Below are positions 23,499-34,657 of a stretch of 64,000 bases of DNA, piece after piece. The notes under the pieces were generated by a model. That model was not told the DNA's origin and ran no database searches. It saw only the letters and a list, made by a program, of their open reading frames with translations. Position numbers and translations under genes: made by a program. The stretch comes from Edaphochlamys debaryana (lineage: Eukaryota > Chlorophyta > Chlorophyceae > Chlamydomonadales): positions 62,001 through 126,000 of the forward strand of contig JAEHOE010000028.1 in NCBI GenBank assembly GCA_016858145.1, in the 5' to 3' direction. The first letter of the stretch is position 1. Each line of letters begins with the position of its first letter.

Positions 23499-24174
23499 CT
23501 ACGGCACCGTCTCGGCTTGAGCGGCCTGATGCAATGGGTTCCCAGGGGCTAAGATACACGGCAAGGCCAGGGTCCAGGGATCAGGGGTCAGAGGCGACGG
23601 GTCAGGGGGTAGATCTGGTCGGGCTGGATGCATAAGGATGGAGATGCAACGACTGAAACTCGCCATGTCGGATCGCTGATCGGATTGTCGAAACGACGTA
23701 AGACTGCTTGACAAGATGAATTTTGGCAATGGCCGACGCCGTTTGGGGATGTGCCGTCTGTTGGAGTGCGGGGCGCGGCGCATACCTATGAATCTGTGAC
23801 CACTGCAACCATTCAAGTGTGCAAGAGACTTTTGGACAGCATACCGCGCGCGTGACCCAGACGTGGCCACGGACTTCCCTTAGCCGACAAGCCACACGCC
23901 ACCCGTCGGGCACCCAGTCAGACCCTCTCTTGCAGCGTGTCTTGCGTGCACTTGCTGCCCAAGAGCCCTTTGCCCGTCCCGGTTGTGTTCTCGGAAGCCG
24001 AAGCCCCCACCAGGAACCCGACTCCACTTGACTCCGCTCCAGGGCTCTCGACGACCTCACCCTCTTGGACCTTTTCACAGCAGCTTCAACCCTTCGCTCG
24101 CAGTGGTCCATAACCACCAACACTTCAGCGACACAGCGCCCCTCCAGACACATGCTGTGGCTCACCTGATCATA

Positions 24175-24430
24175 TACTCGGTCAACAAACACGCATCCGT
24201 AGTGCCGCCAAACAGCCCCACCACACTAGCTCTGCTGAGCGTGGGCGGTTCCGCCGCCCAGTCCGCCACACAGCCCCTCTCAAGGTGCCGGTAATCGCAT
24301 GTCGCAGTCGTACAGTTCCGCCAGCAGTTCCGCCACAGGCCCCCTCCGGCTTCTTGCATGCTCGGATCACCTACTCGGTCAAGAAATACCAACAAGTCCG
24401 CAGTTCCGGCAAACAGGCCCACAATGCCGG
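24175..24430. repeat. Imperfect dispersed direct repeats
   Basis: Blocks beginning actcggtcaa at about 24175 and 24373 stay alignable for about 50 bp, through a ccgccaaacagccccac-type stretch. Between them, gttccgcc-containing segments at about 24248 and 24314 are also related to each other. The units are diverged, so the array is old. Confidence 0.55.
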
Positions 24431-24652
24431 CGTTAGGCACATAATCTAAACACGGTCCATACGCGTGCCCGTCCTTAGGCCTTCGCGCGCTCACCCCGCT
24501 CCTGCTTGATCATTCTCTGGCCCTGCCTCCACAACCCGCACGGGCGCTGCTTGTGCCCACCGCCCCCCAAATGTGCTCGCCCTCAGGCCTGGCGTGCACT
24601 CGTCCAGCTCCCGACTACCCTTACGAGCGCTTACTTCCGTGCCGTGCAGCGC

Positions 24653-27088
24653 TCAAGGGCGCAGCTCGTTGGGCAGGGCGTGCATGAAGCCCGCCACCTC
24701 CACCGCCCACTCGAGGCAGGCGGTGGTGCCGAGCGCGGCGCCGCTGGCGTCCAGGGCCTCCTGCATCGCCTGCGGACGGGTGCAGCGGGGAGAGTCAAGC
24801 GCGAGCCCTCTCGTGCACAGCAGCGTGACTCCCAACACAACGAGGACAGCGATGCCGGCTCCTTGCAGAGCAGTGCGATAAGGCGCGCACTGCAGCGGCC
24901 CCGAGTGCTTACCCGCTGCATGTGGGGGACAAGCACGTCCGTGGTGTCCCGCTTCGGGTGCAGGTGCCCCACTAGCACCACCTCTAGCGTGCCCTGCGGC
25001 TGCTGCGCCGCCGCCGCGGCCGCCGCCGCCAGCAGCGCCTCCGCCGCCCCGGGCTCGTCGCTGCACCCCACCAGCAGGGCGGAGGCGGAGGGGAGCACGC
25101 GGGCCGACGCCACGAGCTGCGGGCCCGCGCCCTCGGCGGCGGCCGGCGGAGCGCCCGCGCCCGCCCGTGCTAGCTCGGCCAGCCAGGGCAGGACCGCCCC
25201 GGGCGTGTAGGCCAGGATCCCCGCGAACGCCCCCCGCGCCAGAAGCACGGGCGAGCTGCCGGGGAAGACCTCGCTCTCCCTGCTGGAGGGGTCTGCCGCC
25301 AGGCCGTCCACGGCCCTCCGCAGCAGCTCTGACGGCTCGGGCAGCGGCGCTGGCGGCGCCTCGGCGGCGCCCTGCGGCCGGCCCTCCTGCTCAGACCCCA
25401 CAGGTCCCGCAGCCGGAGCCGCCCGCTGTCCGCCCAGTCCGTCTGCTGCAACTGCCGCCGCTGCTGCCGCCGCCGCCGCGGCCGCCGCCGCGGCCTTGAG
25501 GGCGGTCGTGTCCAGCTCGACCATGCCCGCCATGTCGCTCCACCGGAAGGTCAGGGAGCGCGGGCAGCCCAGCAGCTGCAGGGCCTGGCGCAGGGGCTCC
25601 GCGGAGGGGGGGTCGGACAGGCACACGTGCTCCACCTCCACCCCGCCGCAGCGCTTGAGCAGCGCCTGAATCGGCTCGACCTGCTCCAGCGTGAGCGGGC
25701 TGCTGGTGAGACTGAGCCGCCGCAGGCGCAGCACACCCGGCAGCTGCTTGCCGAGGGCCTTGCTGCGAAGCAGGGCATCGCGACAGGCTATGGAGAGGTC
25801 GTCGAGCTCGCCGGTGAAGCACACATCCTCGAGGGAGCCGTCTCGGAAGTTGAGGTCGTACGTGCCGTACATCAGGGCGATCTCCTCCTGGAGAGCGCCG
25901 CCGAAGAACAGCCACATGCGGAGCTCGGGCTTGCCGGCAGGTAGGCTGTTGAGCATGCCCAGGAGGAAGTCAGTCTCGCCGGCGCCCATCTCGATCCTGA
26001 GCTCGCGGAGGCTGGATAGCTCGGCAATATGGGGGATGGCGTGCGTCTGAAGCTCCAGCGCAATGGCCTCCGGCGCCTTGATCCGCAGCCGCTTGAGGCT
26101 GTTGCGCAGCGCGCCGACGCCTTGCAGCGAGAAGCAGTCGGGCACGCGCAGGCTCTCCAGGTACGGCAGCGTGGCGAGCGCGTCGTACATGTAGCGCAGG
26201 TGCAGCGGCGAGGATGTGGAGATGGGCAGGTCCAGGTTGAGTTCCTTGAGGGACGGGAACCAGACCGGCAGTGTCGAGATTGCCACGGCGGAGACGAACA
26301 AGTCTGCCTCATCCTCGCTCTCGAACAAACCTGCCTCCTCCCACCGAACAGCCAGTGACGTAATGCGCTTGCGTGACGCCACGGGCTGACCCGTGACGGG
26401 CATGAGCATCAGCGTCGCGACCTGGGCAATGAGGACGGGGTTATGTTGCTGTTGCGTTGCAAGGAAGGTGAGGGTGAGGGTGTGGTGAGGAAGGAAGGCC
26501 AGTGGGGTTGTAAGGCTGTGACGGAGTGACTGAGACCTTTGCCCTTGCCCCTGATTGATGGACTGGGGAATGGGTAATGGGGAATGGGGACCAGCCTGGG
26601 CACTGGGGACTGGGGACTGGGGACAGGGCACAAGCCTGAGCATCAGCGTCCCGACCTGTTGCCCGAGGCTGCCCAGCTCCTCGTGGAGCTCCACAGACGG
26701 TGTGAGCAGGAGCTCCAGGGAGTTGGCGCGGGGCCAGCGCTCCAGGTTGGGGACCTTCGCGAGGCGGCGGGGACGGGGAATGGCGAGGGGCGGCGCGTGA
26801 GGATGGCGTGCTGGGATGGCCGTGTGCGTGGGCGTCGGCCCCGGCCCCGGTGCACATCCCCAGCCTCACCTCGGCCTGTTTCGCTCCAGCTCTGACGTTA
26901 AGCATCAGCTCCCTCGTGCTCGCGTCCACCAGGTTGCGGAGTGCTGTGCACGCGAGGCGCGCGGCTTTCCCGTCGCCGACGCCAGCGTATCGCCAACAAC
27001 CCTTTTTGGTCACTGCATCCACTAGAACGTCAGCCGCCTCGATGGGAAGCTGCCGCAGGAGAGCGGCGAAGGTAACTTCGCCATCCAT
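24653..27088 (-). CDS. F-box-like/LRR-like protein 1 of a three-member family
   Basis: Predicted 647 aa. Exons 27088-26870, 26754-26656, 26421-24913, 24769-24653, all in phase. The N-terminus (LLRQLPIEAADVLVDAV, then RLACTALRNLVD) resembles an F-box helix pair, but I cannot confirm it. The middle is a set of leucine-rich segments typified by FPSLKELNLDLP and LPYLESLRVPDC. Then come a poly-Ala run and a C-terminal module (LLARGAFAGILAYTPGAVLP...) that I do not recognise. The same layout occurs in the plus-strand genes at 52568 and 56249. If the F-box is real, the protein would be an SCF substrate receptor; that is inference. It has an extra intron (26655-26422) missing from both paralogues and bounded by a short duplicated sequence. 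Confidence 0.82.
26422..26655 (-). other. Extra intron of LRR gene 1, flanked by a 21-bp duplication
   Basis: The intron starts with GTCGGGACGCTGATGCTC and the following exon starts with GTCGCGACGCTGATGCTC. The plus-strand copies are at about 26403-26423 and 26638-26658 and differ at one base. Both paralogues are uninterrupted here. The interior holds short G-rich ggactgggg-type repeats. Confidence 0.78.
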
Positions 27089-27867
27089 CCTTGTTCGCGC
27101 GCAAGCTAATGATGCGCAGCGCAATATGGTGTACTGTTAAGCAATTATGTAGAATAGCTGTGTGGCAGCGGCGGCTGATGGCCAGCAAGACTGAAACCGG
27201 TGATGGCCCAAAACCTGCCATCGTTTACGCGCAGCGTTTATGCCAGCCTTGGCTCGACCACGTTTGCGTGCTCGCAGGGCAGTTGTAGGGTAAAGCAGCT
27301 GGGGGTAAGCTGGGATCGTATCCGCCCGTTTGCAGTTGCGTGCCCTACCGGCCTGCCTCCCCCTTGCCCACTCACCCTCCACCCTGGACATGCTGTTTGA
27401 CTGGTCGTTGCCGAAGACTGCGTGCGGACTGGACCCGACAGTCGGCGCCTGGCCTGGACCACTCCTGACTGCGGCCATGGTCGGCTGAGGGTTAGCAGAC
27501 TGCAAGACATCGGCTGCGGGCGTGCACTGAGCGCCACAGGATGCTGGCCCGAGCGGACTGATGCATTCACGAGCCGGGTGCCGGGTGCCGCTGCCTAGGG
27601 CTGCCTTGTGTTGGCCAGGACATGTATCTCCACACCCACACTCTTCGTCATTCTCTGCCACTCGCACTATTGTCACCCTTGCGCCTGGCGCCACTCCCAG
27701 TCGTCCGCACACAGAACAGGTGTCATCCCCCTTCCCCACGTGCCATCCCGCTGCTGCCCCCCGTCTTCTTCACCTCTGCAACCCCCCCCCGTCTCCTCTA
27801 CCCTTCTGCAAACCAGCCCCACCAATATGATCCCTTCCGCCAGTGTTGCAATCACACGAGGTGACCC
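27089..27867. other. Intergenic region between LRR gene 1 and the OPR gene
   Basis: This 779-bp stretch holds the 5' region of LRR gene 1 (minus) and the 3' UTR of the octotricopeptide gene (minus). No open frame in it has features of a real gene. Confidence 0.5.
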
Positions 27868-30800
27868 TCAGGCTCCCCCCATTGCCACCGCCGCCTGCAC
27901 CTCGCCACTCGCCGCCTTGCCCCGAGCCGACGAGGCCCGGCCCTTGGCCGTCACCCGCCCGCGCTTCTCGCCCTTCCCCTCCGCCTCCGCCCCCGCCGGC
28001 GCCGACGCCGGACGCGCCGCTGCCCCCTCGGCTCCAGCGGCGCCCTCCGCCCCCTCCGCCGCCGCGTTCGACTGCCCATTCGCCTTCGCCTGCTTCCGGA
28101 ACCGCGGCAGGTGGGACCGGTGCCGGGCGCCTGACGCCCGGATCTTCTCCCGAGTCTGCTCCGCGCCGCCAGGCAGGCCCAGCCCACGTCCCGCCGCCGC
28201 CGCCGCCGCCGTCGCGAGCTCCGCCTCCGCCTGCTCCACCGACATGCGTCCCTCCACCACCGCCAACCACGCCTCCAACTCCCGCGCCCTCGTCGCCGTC
28301 AGCAGCGGCACCGGCGCGCCGGCGCCCGAGCTGGCGGCGGCGGCGCGCTCGATCGCCGCCGCGCGCTCGAACGCCGCCGCCGCGTCCAGCTGCACGACCG
28401 ATGTGGGTCGGACGCGATGTGGGTCGGCGCCGTTGGCGGCGGCGTTGGCGGCGACGGCCATTGCCTGCGCCGCCGGCGAGCCGCGGCCCTCCTGGGCCGC
28501 CCGAATGGCGGCGTCCCGCGATAGCAGCGCCCGGGTTGCCTGAGAGAGAGGCTCGCTCCGGTCTGCCCGGTGGCCGAGGCACGCCAGGGCCCGGACCGCC
28601 ACGGCTAGAGCCTCCGCGCCCATGGGATGCATGGGCTGTACGGCAAGCACGCGGCCCTCGATCACCGTCACGCCGCCGCCCGTCGCCATGCCGTTGGGCC
28701 TGTACGACAGCGAGCCGTGCACCGGCCCCGGGATCGCGACCGCCACCCCGGCAGCGCTCGTCGCCGCCGCCGGCACCTCGACCAGCGGCGGAGCCGCTGC
28801 CACCGCCGCCGCGCCGCCAGCCGCCGCCGCCGACTGCGGCGGCGGCAGCCGCACCAGCTCAACGGTGCGCGCCGCCGCCGCCGCCAGCCACTGGCGGCCG
28901 GGCTCGAACTCGGGCTTGGGCAGGCGCCGGAGGGCGTCCAGGGCGGCGGCCAGGCCGGGGCCGTCGAACTCGGCCATGCGGCAGCGGATGATGGCCATGA
29001 AGTCGCCCGCCCAGCGCGGGTCCGCCATGCCCGGGGTGCCGATGAAGGTGAGTGCGTTGAGGAGCAGGGCGTAGTCGCGGGCGGAGAAGTTGGACCAGTA
29101 GAAGCGGGCGGCCTGGGGACGGGGTTGCGAGGGGTGGGGTGGGGTGTTGGGTGGGGTGTCAGGTGGTGCAGGATCGGTGCGGGGTGGCGTGTGGTGTGCG
29201 ATTGCATGGCAGGCGGACTCGCTGCAAGGGTTGACCAAGCACCCAACCGCCAACCGCCAACTGCCAACTGACCTGCGCGTAGTTGTACAGGAAGCCAAAG
29301 TCGGGCTTGACGCCCAGCGCCGCCAGGGACGCCGCCAGCGCCGCCAGGCGGCTGGGGCTGGTGAGGCGAAGGTTGTGGAGCCGCGTGGAGCGAAGCACGC
29401 CCATGATGAAGTCGGGGTGCGGCTCCAGCCGCTTGCCGTCCGCTGCGCAGCCCCGCGGCAGGCGCCCTAGGGCCGCCATGAGGTCGCACACGCCGCGCGT
29501 GTCGTAGTCCTTCCGTGCGCAGAGCTTCTCGAACTCGGTGAGCCACGTGCCCCAGAACTTCTCGCGGCCGGGCGGAGGGCTGTAGCCGAAGTTGCCCAGC
29601 GCCGTCAGCAGCAGGACCAGGTCCGTGGGGCCGCACGTGTGCAGCTTGCCGTACGAGGCCGACAGGAGCTCGTCCAGGAACTGGGGAGGGCGGGGGAAGC
29701 GAGGGTGAGGAGGCGAGGGGCACGCAGGATGCGACGGGAGGGAATAATGCGATGGTAGCCTCTACACCGGATGGTGACCCGGGTTCGCGAAGCAATGTGT
29801 TGTTGCCTCACCCATCCCACCCCCCAAAGCCGAAATCGGCATGCACCCCCAGCAGCCATACCAAGCCCCTGCCTACGAACACCACTCCTCAGCCCGCCGC
29901 TTCCATAAGTCCTGGTACCCTGGCACCCAGAACCCCTCCGCCTCCACCATCTATTCAATCATACACACCATACACCGTACGCACCTTGGCCGAGGGCGTG
30001 TGGCCCAGGACGCTGAGGCCCCAGGCCGCAGACGCCAGCGCACTGCCGCTGAACTCCCGCAACCGAGCCGGGCTGGACACGTAGTCCGCCACCGCCGCCG
30101 TCCACCCCGGCGGCGGCCGCAGCCTCGCCAGCGCCGCCACCTGCGGCGGCCCCGCCTGCTGCCCCTGCGGCGCGTGCGGGGCGTGCGACGCGGCCCCGCC
30201 GTGCTGCGCCGCGGCGTGCTGCGGCCCGTGCTGCGCCTGCTGGGCCTGCTGGGCGAGCGCCGCGGGGTAGGGCTGCGCCGCCAGTCGGCCCATGGCGTTG
30301 AGCAGGTTGGCCAGGTGCTGGGGTTTGAAGGTGGGCAGCTTCTGCAGGACCTCGGCCAGGAACTCCTGTGGGTGGTGCGAAGGCAGCAACGCCGGGGCAC
30401 GGGATGAGCTCCATGACTGCAGGAATGGGGCTCTGGGGGTGGCTACGGCCCAGTGCGGGTGGGGAGCGTGGTAGCCCTGTTGAGCAGAGGACGGGCGTGT
30501 CCGTCCGTCGAGAGAGTCACGGCTGTCACCGCTCTCTCTCCCGTGCCCTGCAATGCTCAGTTCGTCTCCCCACTCCACCCTCCTCCGCACCTGCATGAAG
30601 TCCTGCCGCACGAGCCGGTCCAGCAGGGAGGCAGCCTGGGGGCGTAGGGGGGGAAGCGGCGGGATCGGTGAGCGACAGCGAGGTTAAGAGGCCCCGCCCC
30701 GTCCCGCCCCGCCTGGCGCCCCATACACACACACGCACTGGCCCGCGCCTACGCTTTCCCTGGCCTTTACACGAGCAGCCCTGAACACACACGCGCTGGC

Positions 30801-33800
30801 CCCGCCCTCTTCCCCCCTCCCCGCACCTGCGCGTACGTGGCCAGGTCCTTGTCGTCCGCCAGCGGCAGCCGCGCGTACAGCTCCGTGTAGTAGGCCCGCA
30901 GGAAGGGCGCCTCGGGGGCGTAGCGGAGCGCGGCGAAGGCCAGCATGGCCTGGGGGGGCAGGGTGGGGGGCCGGAGAGGGTGGGGGGCCGGAGAGGGTGG
31001 GGGCGGGGAGGGTGGTGAGGGTGGTGCGCGCGAGCAGTGAGGCGGCATGGGTGGCCCTCCTGCAGCCTCCACTCGCCAGTGCCCCCAAGCGCTCCCAATG
31101 TGCACCTGCAAGCCCCGCAGTTTGGCCTGCCAGTCCCCACTCTCTAGAGTCTCCACCCCAGCACTCACTCGCCAAACCAGTAACCCTGCCCTACCCCTTC
31201 CCCCACCCCCCCTTCCCCCACCCCCCTTCCCCCACCCCCCTTCCCCCACCCCCCTTCCCCCACCCCCCTTCCCCCACCCCCCTTCCCCCACCCCCCTTCC
31301 CCCACCCCCCTTCCCCCACCCCCCTTCCCCCACCCCCCTTCCCCCACCTGGCTGAGCGAGTGCGACTCCAGCACCTCCAGCTTGGCGTGCAGCGCCGCAG
31401 CGAACTTGGCCATCCAGTCGGGCGGGGGGCGGTAGCGCAGCTCCGACAGGGCCACCAGCGTCTTGACCTGCGGGCGGGCGTGGGTGGTGGGGGTGGGGGG
31501 CGGTTGGGCGGGCGTAACACCGACGCGCACCAGTGCCTGCCATCCCGCTGCTGCACGGAACCGAATGTAGGACAAACCCTTCTTGGGCCCATCGGAAGGG
31601 CCCGCAGCAATCGCTCTACACCCTTACCCCTTTCCAGCCCGCCCAGGCACGGCCCTCCTGCCCGCCCCGCCACCCGGCAGCCCACCACCCGCCATCAGCC
31701 CACCACCCGCCATCCGCCCACCGCCCGCCCGCCACCCACCAGCTCGTCCGCCTTGTAGGCCGGCAGCTGCCGCTGCACCGAGGTCAGGTAGCGCCGCATC
31801 CAGGCCTCCCAGGCGGTGGCCTCCTTGACGTCACGGGGGTCCAGGGCGATGCGGGCCAGGGACCGCAGCATGGCGGTCAGGCAGGCGGGCGCTGCGGCAA
31901 GGGGCAGGTTGGGAGGGGGCAAGCGCTGCTCAGGTCCCCGTGTTGGCCATGCCATGCCATGCATTCCTCGCCCCCCCGTGCATGCCCGTGCGGCACCGCC
32001 CTGCTCCTGCCGCCTGCCCCATGGTCCCGCGCCTCGCGGCCGCCTAGCCCCGGCCGCCGGCCGCCCTCGCTCCGCTCACATCCGTTGTACAGACGCTGCT
32101 TGCTCTGCGTCAGCACCGCCGCCAGCCAGTCGTTGGGCGGAACATAGCGCAACTTGGCAACAGCGGTCATAAGCGCCGAGAACTCCTGCGGTGGCGGAGG
32201 AGGGGGTGGGAGGCCGACGGGTTGGAAGCCAAGGTACGCGCCAGGGTGTTGTGAGGGAAGGGCGCGGGCGCGGGCGCACGTCTGTGCGAAGGCGGGTACT
32301 TTTAAGGCCGGCAGCCCGTAAGAGACTCTCCACTCCTCGCCCCGAGCACACTGAGGTGGCGCTCACCTCGCGTTCTCTTTCCCTTACCCCGCCGGCTCGC
32401 TCCCTCTCTCTAACTCCCCGATAGACAGTCCACACGCACCACCACGCGCCTTGCGCTCCTGCCCCTCCCCTCTTTGACGACCAAGGGGGAGGCCCCCCAC
32501 GCACCAGCATGGTCAGCTTAGAGGTATCGCCCCCTTCCCCCTGTCCTTCCCTTGCCCCTCCTGCTCCCTCCCTCTCCTCAAATCCCGCCAGACAGTCCAC
32601 ACGCACCAGCATGGTCATCACTGCACTAATGCACATCACGCGCGGACCCCACGCATCCTGCACGCACCAGCATCGTCAGCTCCGCCATGTCGGGCGTGAT
32701 CTGCTGCAGCAGTTCCACCAGGAGGGCCTGAGGGGAGCGAGGACAGGGCGGGGAAAGGCAGCGATGAGCGGCGATGACAACCTGCAGCTGTGCCGGCAAA
32801 GCCGATGCCACAAGAGCCCAGCACACGGGTGCCTGACAGCCGGACCCCTCGGGGTGCTATGCCCTGCTGCACCCCCCCCCCGCCCCCAGAGGCCCGGTCA
32901 GCGCACCTGTGTGGCTGTCCAGGCCTTGATGCCGAGGCTGGAGGGGTCCTCCAGCTGGGAGAGCCGGTGCGCGGCCAGCACCAGCTCCTCCCTGCTCGTA
33001 CCGCTGCCGTACCTGTGCGGTACAGCAAGGTGCACACGCGCACGCCGACACCACAGTGAGATGAGCTGCGCTGCGGGTCGCACCCCGAAGCCCCACGCCC
33101 TGCGTTCCCCCTGCCATCTCACGCCACACCAACTCTCGACCGTAACCTGTCGCCCCCCACCGACAAGGAAACACATCCCCGCTAGGTCCCCAACCCAGGG
33201 CCCCCAGGGTCCCAAGGCATCAGAGCCAAGGCGCGGACCTGGCCCCGCCAATCGCCTCCATTGGTCCCTGCCTCACCGCGCGTACAGGGCCCGGAGGGAG
33301 TCTAGGTCCGGTGCGGCCCGGATGAGAGCCGCCATCTCCGCACGGGTGGGCCGCGGCTCGCCGTCCGGCAAGACGAGAGCCGTCGAGGCAGCCGCGGCAG
33401 CGGCGAAGCTGGACCGTGCCGGCCCGGACCACGCCCCCGCGCCAGCACCGGCTCTCGTCTGGGACGCGGCTGAGGCGGCGGCGGACGGCTGGCCGGCCCC
33501 GGCGGCACGGGATGAGCGATTTGACTCAGGCTGGGAGGCCGGCGGCATGGGCGGCCGCCCGTACCGTTGGTGCTGCTGCTGATCCCCGGCCCTGGATGGT
33601 CCCGAGCCGGAGGCGGCAGCCGCGGCCTCCGCCGCCAGTCCGCTGTCGTCGTACCCCGCCGCCGCCTTCTGGGACTTCCGGCGGCGGCGGCTGATCTGCG
33701 CCATCCGCAGCTGGGGCATGCGTTCGCCCAGACGGGGCGTCAGAGGCGGCCCGCGTGTCGGGTCCGGGATGATGTCCGATAGCTCCGCGGCCTGATCCTG

Positions 33801-34657
33801 CAGCTCCCGCATGCGTCGCCGCACGATGTGGGTTTTGAGCGACAGACCCAGTGGCGCGTCGGCGCGCTGCAGGTCCGGCGCGGGCGGCGCGCTGGGAGCT
33901 GGCGCGGGCCTGTGGGCTGTTGACGCCGAGGCCTGGTCCGAGACAGAGGAGGCTGATGAGTCTGCCGCTGGCGACGGCGGTGCCGGGGGAGGCTCGGCGC
34001 TGGGCGCGGGCGGCAAGGGCCGGCCGCGGGCACGGGGCTGCGGCTTCCCGACCAGCGACACCGCTGGCTTGGCGGGCTGGAGCACGGGCTGCGAGGCCTG
34101 CGCGTCAGCGCCGATGAGGTCGTCGAGGTGCGACATCATGTCCTGGCTAGCTGCGTCTGTGTGCAGCGCGTTCAGCGCGTGGGCCGTCACGCGCATGCAC
34201 GCTCGCCGGTGCCCCTTGCTCCTGCTGCTACCCGCGGCATACGAGAACGCCTGTGGGCACGGCACGCATGGATTTGGAACAGTGGGTAAGACAGGAGGCC
34301 AGCGCCTGCAAAGAGCATTTCGCGAGGGACTGCGCCAGGGCACACGAATTCAATGCCTGATTGGCTAAGCATAGTTACCCACTTGGCTGGGCAGCAGGCC
34401 GCCCTCGCTGGAGGCGCTGGCCAGTGTCGCGGCACCCCGAACGGAGCTCGCTGAGCGGCGGCGCGCAGACCGAGGCCCGAGCAATCCTAGGAGCCATTGA
34501 TGCTTGAGGGGGACAGCCTGCGTCAGGGATACGGCTTAGCAGGTCCGGGCACTTGACAAACGGCCGCGATGTTGCTTACCTGCACCTGGCTGGTCTGCCC
34601 AGCGCCGCTGAAGCAGGCAGGACCTCCACGCGCGACGCTTGACGTGATTGTTGACAT
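27868..34657 (-). CDS. Octotricopeptide-repeat (OPR) protein, predicted chloroplast RNA-binding factor
   Basis: Predicted 1310 aa. Exons 34657-34580, 34517-34383, 34250-33277, 33012-32907, 32727-32668, 32185-32080, 31891-31740, 31467-31348, 30949-30827, 30635-30591, 30365-29985, 29680-29273, 29112-27868, all in phase. The start MSTITSSVARGG opens a Ser/Ala/Arg-rich, acid-poor leader typical of algal chloroplast transit peptides. A low-complexity region precedes repeats of about 38-40 residues with the OPR signature around PPxxW: LRYVPPNDWL, LRYRPPPDWM, LRYAPEAPFL, RLRPPPGWTA and GYSPPPGREKFW. Several exons are each about one repeat long. The C-terminal 250 residues are Ala-rich and basic. No RAP domain is visible. 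Known OPR proteins stabilise, splice or activate translation of specific organelle mRNAs; the target here is unknown. Confidence 0.87.
31193..31347 (-). repeat. 14-bp minisatellite abutting an OPR splice donor
   Basis: About eleven copies of ccccttcccccacc on the plus strand read as GGTGGGGGAAGGGG in the transcript. The array begins at the very donor of the exon 31467-31348, so the real donor is itself part of a unit and each further copy offers another GTGGGGG. The G runs could form quadruplexes in the pre-mRNA. Confidence 0.88.
32490..32680 (-). repeat. Repeated copies of an exon end plus splice donor in an OPR intron
   Basis: The end of exon 32727-32668 (CTGACGATGCTG followed by gtgcgtg) recurs twice further into the intron, as ctgaccatgctggtgcgtg at about 32500 and atgaccatgctggtgcgtg at about 32600. 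A cagacagtccacacgcacc-type motif also recurs at about 32424 and 32591. Confidence 0.75.

Larger units (their letters stand above)
23277..24652. other. Convergent intergenic region with degenerate repeats
   Basis: This lies between the 3' ends of the cyclase (plus) and LRR gene 1 (minus). A plus-strand TGTAA at 23494-23498, 218 bp after the cyclase stop, is its likely polyadenylation signal. From about 24175 to 24430 there are imperfect direct repeats. Open minus frames over them encode repeated short peptides, but no start, family or splice pattern supports a gene. Confidence 0.55.

Noticed and set aside
24162..24494. Minus-strand frame of about 110 codons over the intergenic repeats
   Set aside because: No conserved family, no supported start or splice context; the repeated peptides follow from the DNA repeats.
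27843..28991. Long plus-strand open frame rich in Pro/Arg opposite the last OPR exon
   Set aside because: It is the antisense shadow of a GC-rich Ala-coding exon; it lacks any motif, and the minus frame continues the OPR gene in phase.
28668..29795. Long minus-strand frame over the OPR C-terminal exons
   Set aside because: It crosses a clear intron in a different frame from the conserved repeat-coding one; composition is Pro/Ser/Arg noise typical of shadows.
31193..31347. Treating the C/T-rich array as a CRISPR-like or coding repeat
   Set aside because: There are no spacers between units, it lies inside a spliced intron and this is a eukaryotic nuclear region; it is an ordinary minisatellite.
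34187..34435. Starting the OPR protein at an ATG within 34250-34500
   Set aside because: Those starts shift frame or hit stops across the intron 34251-34382; the two upstream exons at 34657-34580 and 34517-34383 join in phase and supply a transit-like leader.
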